Source of the DNA: CAYJIL01 sp964370235
Lineage (GTDB): Bacteria > Bacteroidota > Bacteroidia > Bacteroidales > Rikenellaceae
Length of the DNA: 64,000 bases
Assembly (NCBI GenBank): GCA_964370235.1
Contig: CAYJIL010000001.1
Span: 1 to 64,000 of the forward strand
Reading direction: 5' to 3'
The translations under genes and the position numbers were made by a program. The notes beneath the pieces are model-generated. The model worked only from the letters and a program-made list of their open reading frames with translations. It did no database searches and was not told where the DNA came from. Positions 16,638-25,206 of this stretch are shown one piece after another (the stretch's first letter is position 1; every line of letters starts with the position of its first letter).

Positions 16638-17504
16638 ATGAGAAAAGTATTAACAACCATTTCGGCTCTACTACTAGCCACTACTTTTGGACTTGCACAA
16701 GATTTGCGTGTTATGTCACTTAATTTAAGATATGACAACCCAGGCGATGGTGAAAATCGTTGGGAGCTACGCAAAGACGCTATAATGAGTTGCATCGATA
16801 GCCACAAGCTAGATTTGCTTGCTACACAAGAGGGTTTGGCACACCAAATCGAGTTTTTGGATGGCGAACTCGAAGGCTACACTCGCATAGGCGTTGCACG
16901 TGAAGATGGCAAAAAAGATGGCGAATATACAGCTGTATATTTTAAGAATAGCCGTTTTGAGCTCGTAGAAAGTAAATATAAGTGGCTGAGCGAAACTCCC
17001 GACACGCCATCGTTTGGCTGGGACGCTGCTTGCAAGCGACTAACTACATCTATTATACTCAAAGACAAGCTAAATGGCAAAAGGGTGCACCTTATCAACA
17101 CACACTTCGACCATGCTGGCGAAGAGGCACGCCGCCAAAGCCCACAGTCAATTATCGAAAGAGTAAAAGAGGCGGGTAATGATGCCGTGATCTTTGCAGG
17201 CGACCTAAATGCTACGCACGGGTCTGAGCCTATAAACATACTACTTGCCGATGATGATATTCTAGAGGATAGCTACCTTGAGGCAAACAAGCAAAAAGGC
17301 ATTAACTACACATACCATGGTTTCAAGGGTGCCGAGCAGGGCAAAGCACTCAAAGCAAAGAACAGTGGCGATCAAATTATCGACTATATCATGTATAACG
17401 ATGAGCTAGATGCAAAAAGCTCGAAGATTGTCTACAAAAACTACAAAGGCAGAGTTGTGTCAGATCATTATCCTGTATTTGCGGTGCTAGAGTATAACGA
17501 CTAA
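16638..17504 (+). CDS. Secreted endonuclease/exonuclease/phosphatase (EEP) family phosphodiesterase
   Basis: 288 residues with signal peptide MRKVLTTISALLLATTFGLA. EEP fold landmarks: first Asn in VMSLNLRYDNPGDGENRW; metal-binding Glu in LLATQEG; catalytic His/Asp regions in LINTHFDHAGEEARR and IFAGDLNATHGSEP; terminal DQIIDYIMYN and the catalytic VSDHYPVFAVLE. Family members cut phosphodiesters in DNA, sphingomyelin or phosphoinositides; the secreted Bacteroidetes versions are mostly uncharacterised. Just downstream lie a SusC/D pair and two glycerophosphodiesterases, so a role in breaking down phospholipid head groups or similar phosphodiesters outside the cytoplasm is a reasonable inference. 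A terminator separates it from susC. Confidence 0.88.
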   Translation: MRKVLTTISALLLATTFGLAQDLRVMSLNLRYDNPGDGENRWELRKDAIMSCIDSHKLDLLATQEGLAHQIEFLDGELEGYTRIGVAREDGKKDGEYTAVYFKNSRFELVESKYKWLSETPDTPSFGWDAACKRLTTSIILKDKLNGKRVHLINTHFDHAGEEARRQSPQSIIERVKEAGNDAVIFAGDLNATHGSEPINILLADDDILEDSYLEANKQKGINYTYHGFKGAEQGKALKAKNSGDQIIDYIMYNDELDAKSSKIVYKNYKGRVVSDHYPVFAVLEYND

Positions 17505-17558
17505 ACTCTGAATAGTAGCAATACAAAACATTACAACAATATATTTGTATGAAATAGC

Positions 17559-17590
17559 AAGGGTGTCTCGAATTAAACCGAGGCACCCTT
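17559..17590 (+). terminator. Terminator hairpin after the EEP gene
   Basis: A 12-bp stem with one T-G wobble: AAGGGTGTCTCG (17559-17570) with CGAGGCACCCTT (17579-17590), 8-nt loop. It shares the 13-nt segment TGTCTCGAATTAA with the repeat hairpin at 1987-1999. The trailing T run is weak. Confidence 0.65.
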
Positions 17591-17911
17591 CTTACATATA
17601 ATAAGGTAGATTCGCCCTCAAAAACAACAATCTATGTTACGAGAAAATTAAGATTTTATTAAGCCGTGTATTTTTTTCATCAATGTTACATAACCAAATT
17701 GTAATTTAGTTTATCACATACTTACAAAACCCAAATCTTTAATTACAACACAAACTACACACAACCACAAAAAACAACCATATTAATTACAATATGCAAC
17801 CATAAATAAATATTACATCGAAATAACATACCAAATATGTAACACAATAGTAATAACCATAACTTAGTTTTGTGCCATCGAAAGAACTTAAAAACATAAA
17901 ACTATAATTGT
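17591..17911 (+). other. Upstream region of the SusC/SusD locus
   Basis: About 320 AT-rich bases without coding potential. The only recognisable signal is a -7 box TAGTTTTG at 17865-17872, 40 nt before the susC ATG; no TTTG at the right distance. No hybrid two-component regulator or ECF sigma/anti-sigma pair is adjacent. Confidence 0.45.
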
Positions 17912-20900
17912 ATGAGAAAAAATTTTACTCATTTTTCATTAACACTACTTCTATCGCTACTCACAATGGTAGCACACGCAGCAGTGATTAATGGTAAGGT
18001 CATCGACAAAAAGACCAAACAACCTATTATCGGTGTAACAGTCATCGAAAAAGGCACAGGCAACGGTGCAATCACTATGGAGGGTGGCGAATTTACAGTC
18101 AACACCTCTAGCGACAAAACAGTGCTCGAGTTTGCATTCCTAGGTTACGAGACACAAGACGTACCAGTAGAGGGCTCTACAACTATTATTGTAGAGATGC
18201 AAGAGGGTGGTATCCACCTTGACGATGTAGTGGTAATTGGTTATGGTACTTCTACTGTTAAAAGTAACGCTGGTTCTATTGCATCGGTAAAGTCTGATGA
18301 TCTAAACGACTATCCATCTGCAAGTTTTGCATCGGCACTTTCGGGCCAAGCAACGGGTGTTCAAATTATTCAACCAAATGGTGCTCCGGGAACACAAGCC
18401 GAGATTCGTGTGCGTGGTATCGGAACACTTACAGCAGGTGGTAACCCACTTATCGTTGTTGATGGTTTCCCACTAACCGAAGGTACAGACATTAACTCTA
18501 TTAACCCTAACGCTATTGAGTCTATCGAGATTCTAAAAGATGCTGCATCAACTGCAATCTATGGTTCGCGTGGTGCTAATGGTATCATCATGATTAAGAC
18601 TAAGCAAGGCAAGAGCGGCAAACCACAAGTTGCAATTACAGCATCGTTTGGTATGCAACAACGTCAAGACGATGTTGAGCTAGTAGATGCTTATGACTTT
18701 GCACAGTTCCAAAAAGAGGCTAGAAACACAGGTTATGTAAACATAGACCCAGTAAACCGTAGCGAAAACGACAGCAACGAAGTGCGTGTAGCAAACGGTG
18801 CTTCAAAGCGTCAACTTTTGCCAGACTACATCATGCCATACCTAGCGGGTGAGCAAGGTCTAACAAACACAGACTGGTATGACGAGATATTCCGCCTTGC
18901 CGCTATTCAAGATTATAATCTTTCTATCACAGGTGGTAGCGATCACTCTTCATATAGTATTACTGGTGGTTACCTTTCACAAGAGGGTATTCTAATAGGT
19001 TCTGATTACGAGAAGATCTCTTCAAATATCAACCTGCAACTTCGCCCAACAGATAATATTACGTTTGGTGCATCACTATCTCCATCTTACACTACAAAAA
19101 ACTTTACTCAAGAGAGCGGTACTTGGGGTGGTAGACTTCACGCTATGGCTTCGATCAGCTATCCGTTCTTTAACGTATATAACGAGGATGGCAGCTATGC
19201 TATCTCTGAGCAGATTAACGCAAATGCAGAAGCAGATGGTGCACTAGGTGAGAACCCTGTAGCGTGGGCTAATATGCTTACAAACACTCTTAACACAGCT
19301 CGTATGTTTGGTAACGCTTATGCAGAGATAGATTTCTTTGACGCCGTTAAGTACAAGATTAATGTTGGTGCCGATTACGAGAGCGAGACTTACGACTTCT
19401 TTAAACCATCTACTATTGGCCAGTATCGTGACCCTGCTCCATCTCCAGCAGATGCAGAAAGAGAGCTTGGCAACACAATGAACTACATTATCGAGAATAC
19501 TCTTACATTCAAAAAAGACTTTGGTAGCCATGGTCTACAATTCCTACTTGGTCAGTCGTTCCAAAAAGAGGAGTACAATTCGCTAGGTGTCGAGGCATCG
19601 GGTTTTGTTGATAACTCTATCGAGAATGTAGCGGGAGGTAGCTCATTTGGTGTTAACCCGGGACAATATGCATGGAGCATGATGTCATACTTCTCTCGTG
19701 TTAACTACAACTTCGACAACAAATATATGCTTAACGCATCGGTACGTTGGGATGGCTCGTCTCGCTTTGGCGAGGATAGCAAATGGGGTCTTTTCCCTGC
19801 TGTTTCGGGTGCATGGTTAGTATCTAACGAAAACTTCCTACAAAACAGCGATGTTATCGATTTTGCAAAACTACGTCTAAGCTGGGGTAAATCGGGTAAC
19901 AACCAAATCACAAACTATGGCGCTCTAGCAGTAATGGGTGGTAGCGACTATATCTTTGGTGGGACACTTGCTCCGGGTACAGTAATCTCTACTGCTCCTA
20001 ACACTAACCTTTCTTGGGAGATGACAAGCACAATAAACGCGGGTATCGACCTTACGCTTATGAAATACCTTGGTGTTAGCGCAGATTTCTACGTTGCAAC
20101 AACGAACGATCTTCTACTAAGTGTACCAGTTCCACAGCAAAGTGGTTACGAAACATCACTTCAAAACATTGGTTCTGTAAGAAACACTGGTCTTGAGGTA
20201 AGACTATACACTGCACAAGATCTTAAGTTTGGCGATCTATACTGGAACTCGAGCCTCAACTTCACAACAAACAAAGACGAAGTTCTTGCTCTAGCTGATG
20301 GTCAAACACAAATTATTGTTGGCGATAACATTACAGAGGTAGGTGGTAGAATTGGTGCTCTATATGGTTACGATGTAATTGGTCTTTACAAATCACAAGC
20401 CGATTTCGACAAATATCCATCTATGGCAGGTACTCAGATTGGTGACTACATCATCAAAGACCTAAATGGCGATGGTAAAATTACAACAGACGACAAAAAG
20501 AGCTATGGTTCACCTGCACCAAAGGTTATCTTAGGTTTCAACAACAAGCTAAGATATAAGGCATGGGAGCTAACATTCGACATTTACGCCGAACTTGGCA
20601 AACAAAAGAATAGCGGTACTCTTCAGTCGCTAGAGTGTGGCGAGGGCTTTATGATGGTTACACAGGATTATTTCGACAACAGATACCACCCTATTAACAA
20701 CCCTAACGGTACGCACGCTACACCTAACATGGGTAACTACTCTAACACTAGAAAGCAGGCTGCGGCATCTAACGTATTCTTTGTTGACGCATCATACGCA
20801 TCGCTAAGAAACCTTAAGCTATCGTATGACCTACCAACATCGTTCCTTAACAAAATAGGTATTGGCAGAGCACAGGTATACGCACTTGCAAATAACCTTA

Positions 20901-21031
20901 TCGTTCTTACTCCATACCGTGGTTTCAATGTTGAGGCAGAGAGCAACTCTAGCATACTTGAGCAAGGCGAAGAGAAATATGCTTATCCTATGTCTAGCAC
21001 AATCTCACTGGGTGTAAATGTTAATTTCTAA
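17912..21031 (+). CDS. SusC-family TonB-dependent outer-membrane transporter
   Basis: 1039 residues. The signal peptide ends near MVAHA. A carboxypeptidase-regulatory-like beta domain follows (about 24-105, AVINGKVIDKKTKQPIIGVT), then a TonB-box-like VVVIGYGT, then the plug with the SusC-family signature SIEILKDAASTAIYGSRGAN and a 22-strand barrel ending in VNVNF. It imports large or bulky substrates with its SusD lipoprotein partner, encoded 13 nt downstream. There is no STN domain, so no direct anti-sigma signalling is predicted. The substrate is not readable from the sequence; the flanking phosphodiesterases suggest a phosphodiester-containing ligand. Codons favour GGT, GTT and CTT, suggesting strong expression. 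Confidence 0.95.
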   Translation: MRKNFTHFSLTLLLSLLTMVAHAAVINGKVIDKKTKQPIIGVTVIEKGTGNGAITMEGGEFTVNTSSDKTVLEFAFLGYETQDVPVEGSTTIIVEMQEGGIHLDDVVVIGYGTSTVKSNAGSIASVKSDDLNDYPSASFASALSGQATGVQIIQPNGAPGTQAEIRVRGIGTLTAGGNPLIVVDGFPLTEGTDINSINPNAIESIEILKDAASTAIYGSRGANGIIMIKTKQGKSGKPQVAITASFGMQQRQDDVELVDAYDFAQFQKEARNTGYVNIDPVNRSENDSNEVRVANGASKRQLLPDYIMPYLAGEQGLTNTDWYDEIFRLAAIQDYNLSITGGSDHSSYSITGGYLSQEGILIGSDYEKISSNINLQLRPTDNITFGASLSPSYTTKNFTQESGTWGGRLHAMASISYPFFNVYNEDGSYAISEQINANAEADGALGENPVAWANMLTNTLNTARMFGNAYAEIDFFDAVKYKINVGADYESETYDFFKPSTIGQYRDPAPSPADAERELGNTMNYIIENTLTFKKDFGSHGLQFLLGQSFQKEEYNSLGVEASGFVDNSIENVAGGSSFGVNPGQYAWSMMSYFSRVNYNFDNKYMLNASVRWDGSSRFGEDSKWGLFPAVSGAWLVSNENFLQNSDVIDFAKLRLSWGKSGNNQITNYGALAVMGGSDYIFGGTLAPGTVISTAPNTNLSWEMTSTINAGIDLTLMKYLGVSADFYVATTNDLLLSVPVPQQSGYETSLQNIGSVRNTGLEVRLYTAQDLKFGDLYWNSSLNFTTNKDEVLALADGQTQIIVGDNITEVGGRIGALYGYDVIGLYKSQADFDKYPSMAGTQIGDYIIKDLNGDGKITTDDKKSYGSPAPKVILGFNNKLRYKAWELTFDIYAELGKQKNSGTLQSLECGEGFMMVTQDYFDNRYHPINNPNGTHATPNMGNYSNTRKQAAASNVFFVDASYASLRNLKLSYDLPTSFLNKIGIGRAQVYALANNLIVLTPYRGFNVEAESNSSILEQGEEKYAYPMSSTISLGVNVNF

Positions 21032-21044
21032 ATTATTTTCAAAG

Positions 21045-22454
21045 ATGTTTAAATCAAAGTTTTTATATATAGCAATGGCTTCAATGGTTCTAGCGTCGAG
21101 CTGCTCGACAGATAATCTGAACCTAAGCCCCGAAATGGAGAATGTTTCTAGCAACTTTTTCCTAAACGAAGAGCAGTTAAATCTAGCGGTAAGTGCTGCA
21201 TATAGCACTCTTCAGTATACAGGTCAGTACCAAATTGCAAACCTAGTGCTAGGTGAGCTTCCGTCAGATAATACTTGGGACGAAGTTCCTGCAAACGATG
21301 GTGGTAACGCAGGTCAAGTCGATCTTTTTAACATGACATCATCAAATACGATAGTTGCAGACTCTTGGGCAGACAACTTCAAAGGTATTCAGCAGTGTAA
21401 CATAGTTATCACAAGAGCTGCTACAATGGAGGGTATTAGCGAAGAGAAAAGAGCACTTGTAACAAACGAGATGAAGTTTTTGCGTGGTCTTATGTACTTT
21501 AACCTAGTTAGAATCTTTGGTGATGTACAGCTTGTACTAGAAGAGACAACCGACCCTAACGCTTACTTTGGTCAAGAAAGAACACCAAAGGCAGACGTAT
21601 ATGCACAAATCGTAAAAGACCTTACAGATGCAACGGCACTTCCTGCCGAGGCTAGCGAGGTTGGTCGTGCTACAAAATATGCTGCACATGGTGTACTTGC
21701 AAGAGTATATCTTACGCTAAAAGATTACAACAATGCTCTTACAAACCTTAACGCTATTGAGGCATCGGGCAAATATAAGCTACTTAGCGATGTTAACATG
21801 ATCTTTGACATAGAGAACGAGAACAACGAGGAGATTATCTTTGATGTACAGTTTCAGTCGGGCCTAAATGGTAACTCAGAAGGTAGCGATGCCTATCGTT
21901 ACTTCTCTCCATCATCGGTGAGTGGTGGCAAGGGACACAGTCTTCCAACGAGCGATGTGTACAGCCTATTTGAGGATACTGATGCTAGAAAAAGTGCTTA
22001 CTTTATTGAGATGGGGGTTAACCTAGCAACTAACAAAATCAAAGAACCAACTACAGTAGTTGAGGATGGCGGTAGCAATACAGTGGTAGTTCGCTATGCA
22101 GATGTTCTTTTGATGATTGCTGAGTGTTCGGCACAAAATGGTGATATGGCTAAAGGTAACGCTATGTTAGAGATGGTGCGTGTGCGTGCTAACGCCTCAC
22201 ACACAGACCTTACAAGCAAAGAAGATTTGCTTGATGCTATTGCAACAGAGCGACGCAAAGAGCTAGTGAGCGAGGGACACCGCTGGTTTGACCTTATTAG
22301 AACAGATAAGGCACTAGATGTAATGAACGCATACTTTGGCAGAACGCTTGGTTATACTGGCGTGGTAGCAACCAGCAATAATTTGGTTCAGCCAATTCCA
22401 CTTTCACAAATAGACACAGACGCTAGCACGGTTCAAAACCCGGGTTATAACTAG
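21045..22454 (+). CDS. SusD/RagB-family surface lipoprotein
   Basis: 469 residues. The signal peptide has a lipobox (SMVLASSCSTD), giving a lipid-anchored lid for the SusC barrel. TPR-like helices surround EMKFLRGLMYFNLVRIFGDV, and the C-terminal family block is VRYADVLLMIAECSAQNGD followed by ERRKELVSEGHRWFDLIR. The ATG at 21045 is chosen over 21018 because the latter would overlap susC and lacks a signal sequence at its start. At 469 residues it is somewhat smaller than many SusD proteins. A 14-bp hairpin (22472-22509) separates it from the downstream phosphodiesterase genes. Confidence 0.94.
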   Translation: MFKSKFLYIAMASMVLASSCSTDNLNLSPEMENVSSNFFLNEEQLNLAVSAAYSTLQYTGQYQIANLVLGELPSDNTWDEVPANDGGNAGQVDLFNMTSSNTIVADSWADNFKGIQQCNIVITRAATMEGISEEKRALVTNEMKFLRGLMYFNLVRIFGDVQLVLEETTDPNAYFGQERTPKADVYAQIVKDLTDATALPAEASEVGRATKYAAHGVLARVYLTLKDYNNALTNLNAIEASGKYKLLSDVNMIFDIENENNEEIIFDVQFQSGLNGNSEGSDAYRYFSPSSVSGGKGHSLPTSDVYSLFEDTDARKSAYFIEMGVNLATNKIKEPTTVVEDGGSNTVVVRYADVLLMIAECSAQNGDMAKGNAMLEMVRVRANASHTDLTSKEDLLDAIATERRKELVSEGHRWFDLIRTDKALDVMNAYFGRTLGYTGVVATSNNLVQPIPLSQIDTDASTVQNPGYN

Positions 22455-22471
22455 AATTAAACATAGTTAAA

Positions 22472-22509
22472 AAATTAGAGGTTGATATACTTTTGTCAAC
22501 CTCTAATTT
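22472..22509 (+). terminator. 14-bp perfect hairpin between susD and the GDPD genes
   Basis: AAATTAGAGGTTGA (22472-22485) pairs perfectly with TCAACCTCTAATTT (22496-22509), 10-nt loop. Only a three-T tail. It could end most susCD transcripts or protect their 3' end, with read-through into the GDPD genes; no promoter was seen between it and 22533. Confidence 0.65.
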
Positions 22510-22532
22510 AAGTTTTATAATATATTACAATT

Positions 22533-23429
22533 ATGAAAAAGATATACTCTACAATTAAGCTATCATTCGCACTACTTGCAACTGTTAGCATTTGCAGCAA
22601 GGCTACGGCACAAACTACATTCCAAAAAGATAAAGTTGCAGTCATAATGCACCGAGGCGACTGGAGAAATACTCCCGAAAACTCTATTCAAGCCATAACA
22701 AACTCTATTGAAATGGGTGCCGATATGGTTGAAATAGATTTAAAAATATCGAAAGATAGTGTGCTAATACTTATGCACGATAAGACACTAGACAGAACCA
22801 CTAATGCCACGGGTCGCCCCGAAGATTACACCTTAGCAGAGCTAAAAGAGATGCGCCTAACAAATGGTATTGGTCGCAATACCGAACACCAAATACCTAC
22901 GCTAGAAGAGGCTATGATAGCTGCAAAAGGTAAAATTTGGATTAACCTAGACAAAGCATACGACTACTTTGATTTGGTAAAAGAGGTGCTAGAAGAGACA
23001 GGCACAGCCAATCAGGTTATGATTAAGTCGTCGCATCCATTTTCGGTGGTTAAGCGTGACAATAGCGAAATAATTGACAATCTGTTTTATATGCCTATCG
23101 TTAACGCAAACGACAAAGATGCAAAAAAATTCATTAAAGAGTATGTTAAAGGCATGCAACCAAAAGTGTTTGAAGTATGCTTTGCCGAATACAATAGCAA
23201 TGTAGACGAGATTATAGAGTTAATCAAAAACTCGGGTAGCGAGGTATGGATAAACACGCTTTGGGCATCGCTATGCGGTGGCATGGATGATGATCGTGCC
23301 GTAGAGAAGAATCAAGAAGATGAGACTTGGGGCAAGGTTATCGACATGGGGGCAACATTCATTCAAACCGACAGACCAGTAGAACTTATTGAGTACCTAA
23401 AAGAGAAGAATAAATTTACAGTGAAGTAA
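22533..23429 (+). CDS. Exported glycerophosphodiester phosphodiesterase, copy 1
   Basis: 298 residues with signal peptide (ATVSICSKATAQ). Members of this TIM-barrel family hydrolyse glycerophosphodiesters such as glycerophosphocholine or glycerophosphoinositol to glycerol-3-phosphate plus the alcohol, using Ca2+ or Mg2+. Catalytic blocks: MHRGDWRNTPENSI (His-Arg), GADMVEIDLKISKD (Glu/Asp metal ligands), LMHDKTLDRTTNATG (second His), and INLDKAYDYF. The C-terminal FIQTDRPVELIEYLK is typical. Its stop overlaps the ATG of copy 2 (TAATG at 23427-23431), so the pair is translationally coupled. Probably periplasmic. Confidence 0.92.
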   Translation: MKKIYSTIKLSFALLATVSICSKATAQTTFQKDKVAVIMHRGDWRNTPENSIQAITNSIEMGADMVEIDLKISKDSVLILMHDKTLDRTTNATGRPEDYTLAELKEMRLTNGIGRNTEHQIPTLEEAMIAAKGKIWINLDKAYDYFDLVKEVLEETGTANQVMIKSSHPFSVVKRDNSEIIDNLFYMPIVNANDKDAKKFIKEYVKGMQPKVFEVCFAEYNSNVDEIIELIKNSGSEVWINTLWASLCGGMDDDRAVEKNQEDETWGKVIDMGATFIQTDRPVELIEYLKEKNKFTVK

Positions 23430-24325
23430 TGAAAAAATTAACTTTTATATTCGTTGCATTATTATTTGGTCTATCTTCGCTATTTGCACAAGATAGGGCA
23501 GATATTTTGCGTCAAGGTCTACTAGATCGTAGACAAGACAAAGTATATGTGGTAGCACATCGTGGCGACTGGATTAACTACCCCGAAAACTCGATAGGTT
23601 CTATTGTTAGTATAATAGATATGGGTGGTGATGTTGTCGAAATAGATATTCAGCGTACAAAAGACAGCGTACTTGTTCTGATGCACGATGTAACACTTGA
23701 TCGCACGACAAACGGTACGGGTTTGGTTTCCGACATGACATATAAGCAGATAAAGAAACTTAGGCTCAAAGACCACAAAGGGAATCTTACAAAGCATAAA
23801 ATCCCTACACTAGAAGAAGCACTAGAGGTGTCAAAAGGCAAGATTCTATTAAACCTAGATAAGGCCGATCGTTTTTTCGATCAAGTTGGCCCCATGCTAG
23901 AGGAAACAGGCACTCTAAATTTGGTTATACTAAAGAGCTATAACAAACTTAGTGTGGCCAAAGAGACCCTAGGCAAATATTTCGATAAGGTTATATATAT
24001 GCCGATGATACGCTTCAACCGTGAGAACTCGATGGAAGATCTTGCTGCATTTTTGCAAGAGTTAAATCCCGTAGCATTTGAGCTAGGGTATAACAGCGAC
24101 ACTAACCCACTTCCTAAAAAAGCTAAAGAGGTGATTGGGACTCGTTCGTTAATGTGGTACAATACTCTAAACGGGCGTAACGGCGGACACGATGATGCCA
24201 CTGCTGCAACCGATCCTCAAAAAGGATATGGCTATTTAATAGATACACTTGGTGCTAGAATGTTGCAAACAGATACACCAGAGTATATGATAGAGTATCT
24301 GCGCAAAAGAGGCATGCACGAATAG
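23429..24325 (+). CDS. Exported glycerophosphodiester phosphodiesterase, copy 2
   Basis: 298 residues, the same length as copy 1 and clearly a tandem paralogue. Signal peptide MKKLTFIFVALLFGLSSLFA. Catalytic blocks VAHRGDWINYPENSIGS, GGDVVEIDIQRTKDS, VLMHDVTLDRTTNGTG and LNLDKADRFF are conserved, and the C-terminus is MLQTDTPEYMIEYLRK. The central and C-terminal parts differ enough from copy 1 (for example WYNTLNGRNGGHDD) to suggest different alcohol head groups. Translationally coupled to copy 1 and ended by the hairpin at 24362-24394. Confidence 0.92.
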   Translation: MKKLTFIFVALLFGLSSLFAQDRADILRQGLLDRRQDKVYVVAHRGDWINYPENSIGSIVSIIDMGGDVVEIDIQRTKDSVLVLMHDVTLDRTTNGTGLVSDMTYKQIKKLRLKDHKGNLTKHKIPTLEEALEVSKGKILLNLDKADRFFDQVGPMLEETGTLNLVILKSYNKLSVAKETLGKYFDKVIYMPMIRFNRENSMEDLAAFLQELNPVAFELGYNSDTNPLPKKAKEVIGTRSLMWYNTLNGRNGGHDDATAATDPQKGYGYLIDTLGARMLQTDTPEYMIEYLRKRGMHE

Positions 24326-24361
24326 TAAATTCTTGATTTATAATATAGAGTGTATATGCAC

Positions 24362-24394
24362 AATAAGGGGAGGCTGTGACGGCCTCCCCTTATT
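24362..24394. terminator. Bidirectional terminator between GDPD copy 2 and the OmpH-like gene
   Basis: AATAAGGGGAGGC (24362-24374) pairs with GCCTCCCCTTATT (24382-24394): a 13-bp GC-rich stem with a 7-nt loop, between convergent genes ending at 24325 and 24417. Confidence 0.8.
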
Positions 24395-24416
24395 TGTGTA
24401 GCATATTAAGGTCTAC

Positions 24417-24998
24417 TTATTCTTTATCTTTGTTTGCTTGGTAATCGGCATTAAGACCCTTTAGAATTTCGTCTGTAATGTCAAGACCTGCCGAACCATT
24501 AAGAACCGAGTTCTTGTTTAGGATAAGAGTATATTTACCATCAGCGTTAAACTTTGTTAGATACTCTTCGATGTTATTAAGAACATTGTTAAGCATTACT
24601 TGCTCCTCTTCGCCTAGTTCAGAAAGCATTTTGTCTCTGTATGCGATAAGATTTTGCTGCTCCTTTTCTAGGTTAGCATTCATCTCCTCTGCCTGCGAAC
24701 GAGTCACAAGACCCTTTTGCACTTTGTTTTGGAAGTCTGAAGCCTTGCCCGAGAACGAACGACCTTTGTTCTCTAGTTCTGCACTAGCTTTAGTTGCTTT
24801 TGCTTGGTACTTTTGGCTAGCGTCAACATAAAAGTCATACTTACTAACTAGTGAATCCATATTCACATAAGCGATTGATAGTTCAGAACTTTGAACCGTT
24901 GCCGATGGCTCTGTCGCAGCCGTAGTAGCTGGTGTTGTGTTACAACTTGCTATCGCAGCTGCCGATATAGCAAGTGAAAATAGAATCTTCTTTGTCAT
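24417..24998 (-). CDS. OmpH/Skp-like periplasmic chaperone, lipoprotein
   Basis: 193 residues from ATG 24998. The lipobox is AAAIASCNTT. The mature protein has the OmpH/Skp pattern: a short strand with IAYVNMDSLVSKYDFY, a long Ala/Lys/Glu/Gln-rich coiled-coil pair (about 60-140), then a return strand KYTLILNKNSVLNG. Skp-type trimers hold unfolded outer-membrane proteins in the periplasm; a lipid-anchored version is a common Bacteroidetes variant. An upstream start at 25031 is rejected because it would put residues before the signal peptide and lies next to the -7 box at 25036-25029. Monocistronic. Confidence 0.85.
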   Translation of the reverse strand: MTKKILFSLAISAAAIASCNTTPATTAATEPSATVQSSELSIAYVNMDSLVSKYDFYVDASQKYQAKATKASAELENKGRSFSGKASDFQNKVQKGLVTRSQAEEMNANLEKEQQNLIAYRDKMLSELGEEEQVMLNNVLNNIEEYLTKFNADGKYTLILNKNSVLNGSAGLDITDEILKGLNADYQANKDKE

Positions 24999-25028
24999 AG
25001 GTTGTTCTAATAAATTATTTATTGGTGA

Positions 25029-25036
25029 CAAAAATA
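25029..25036 (-). promoter_or_regulatory. -7 box of the OmpH-like gene
   Basis: The minus strand reads TATTTTTG, 30 nt before the ATG at 24998. Confidence 0.45.
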
Positions 25037-25128
25037 CATAAAGTTTACAATTTATACTATAATTAGAGCCTTTTTTTTACATTCAAAACCACTATTAACC
25101 CAAAGAGCGTAACGATAATAGTGTATCG

Positions 25129-25160
25129 GTTGCATAGCAGGTTAATAATTATTACTTTTG
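25129..25160 (+). promoter_or_regulatory. Promoter of ruvA
   Basis: GTTG (25129-25132, near match to TTTG), 20 nt, then TACTTTTG (25153-25160). The predicted start falls inside the 5' arm of the hairpin at 25162-25189. Confidence 0.55.
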
Positions 25161-25161
25161 C

Positions 25162-25189
25162 TAGGGCTCAAACCAGTTATTGAGCCCTA
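25162..25189 (+). other. Hairpin immediately upstream of ruvA
   Basis: TAGGGCTCAA (25162-25171) pairs perfectly with TTGAGCCCTA (25180-25189), 8-nt loop, ending 17 nt before the ruvA ATG. It may stabilise the 5' end of the message or be an operator palindrome; no known regulator site is recognised. Confidence 0.5.
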
Positions 25190-25206
25190 AGATAACAACG
25201 ATTGAT

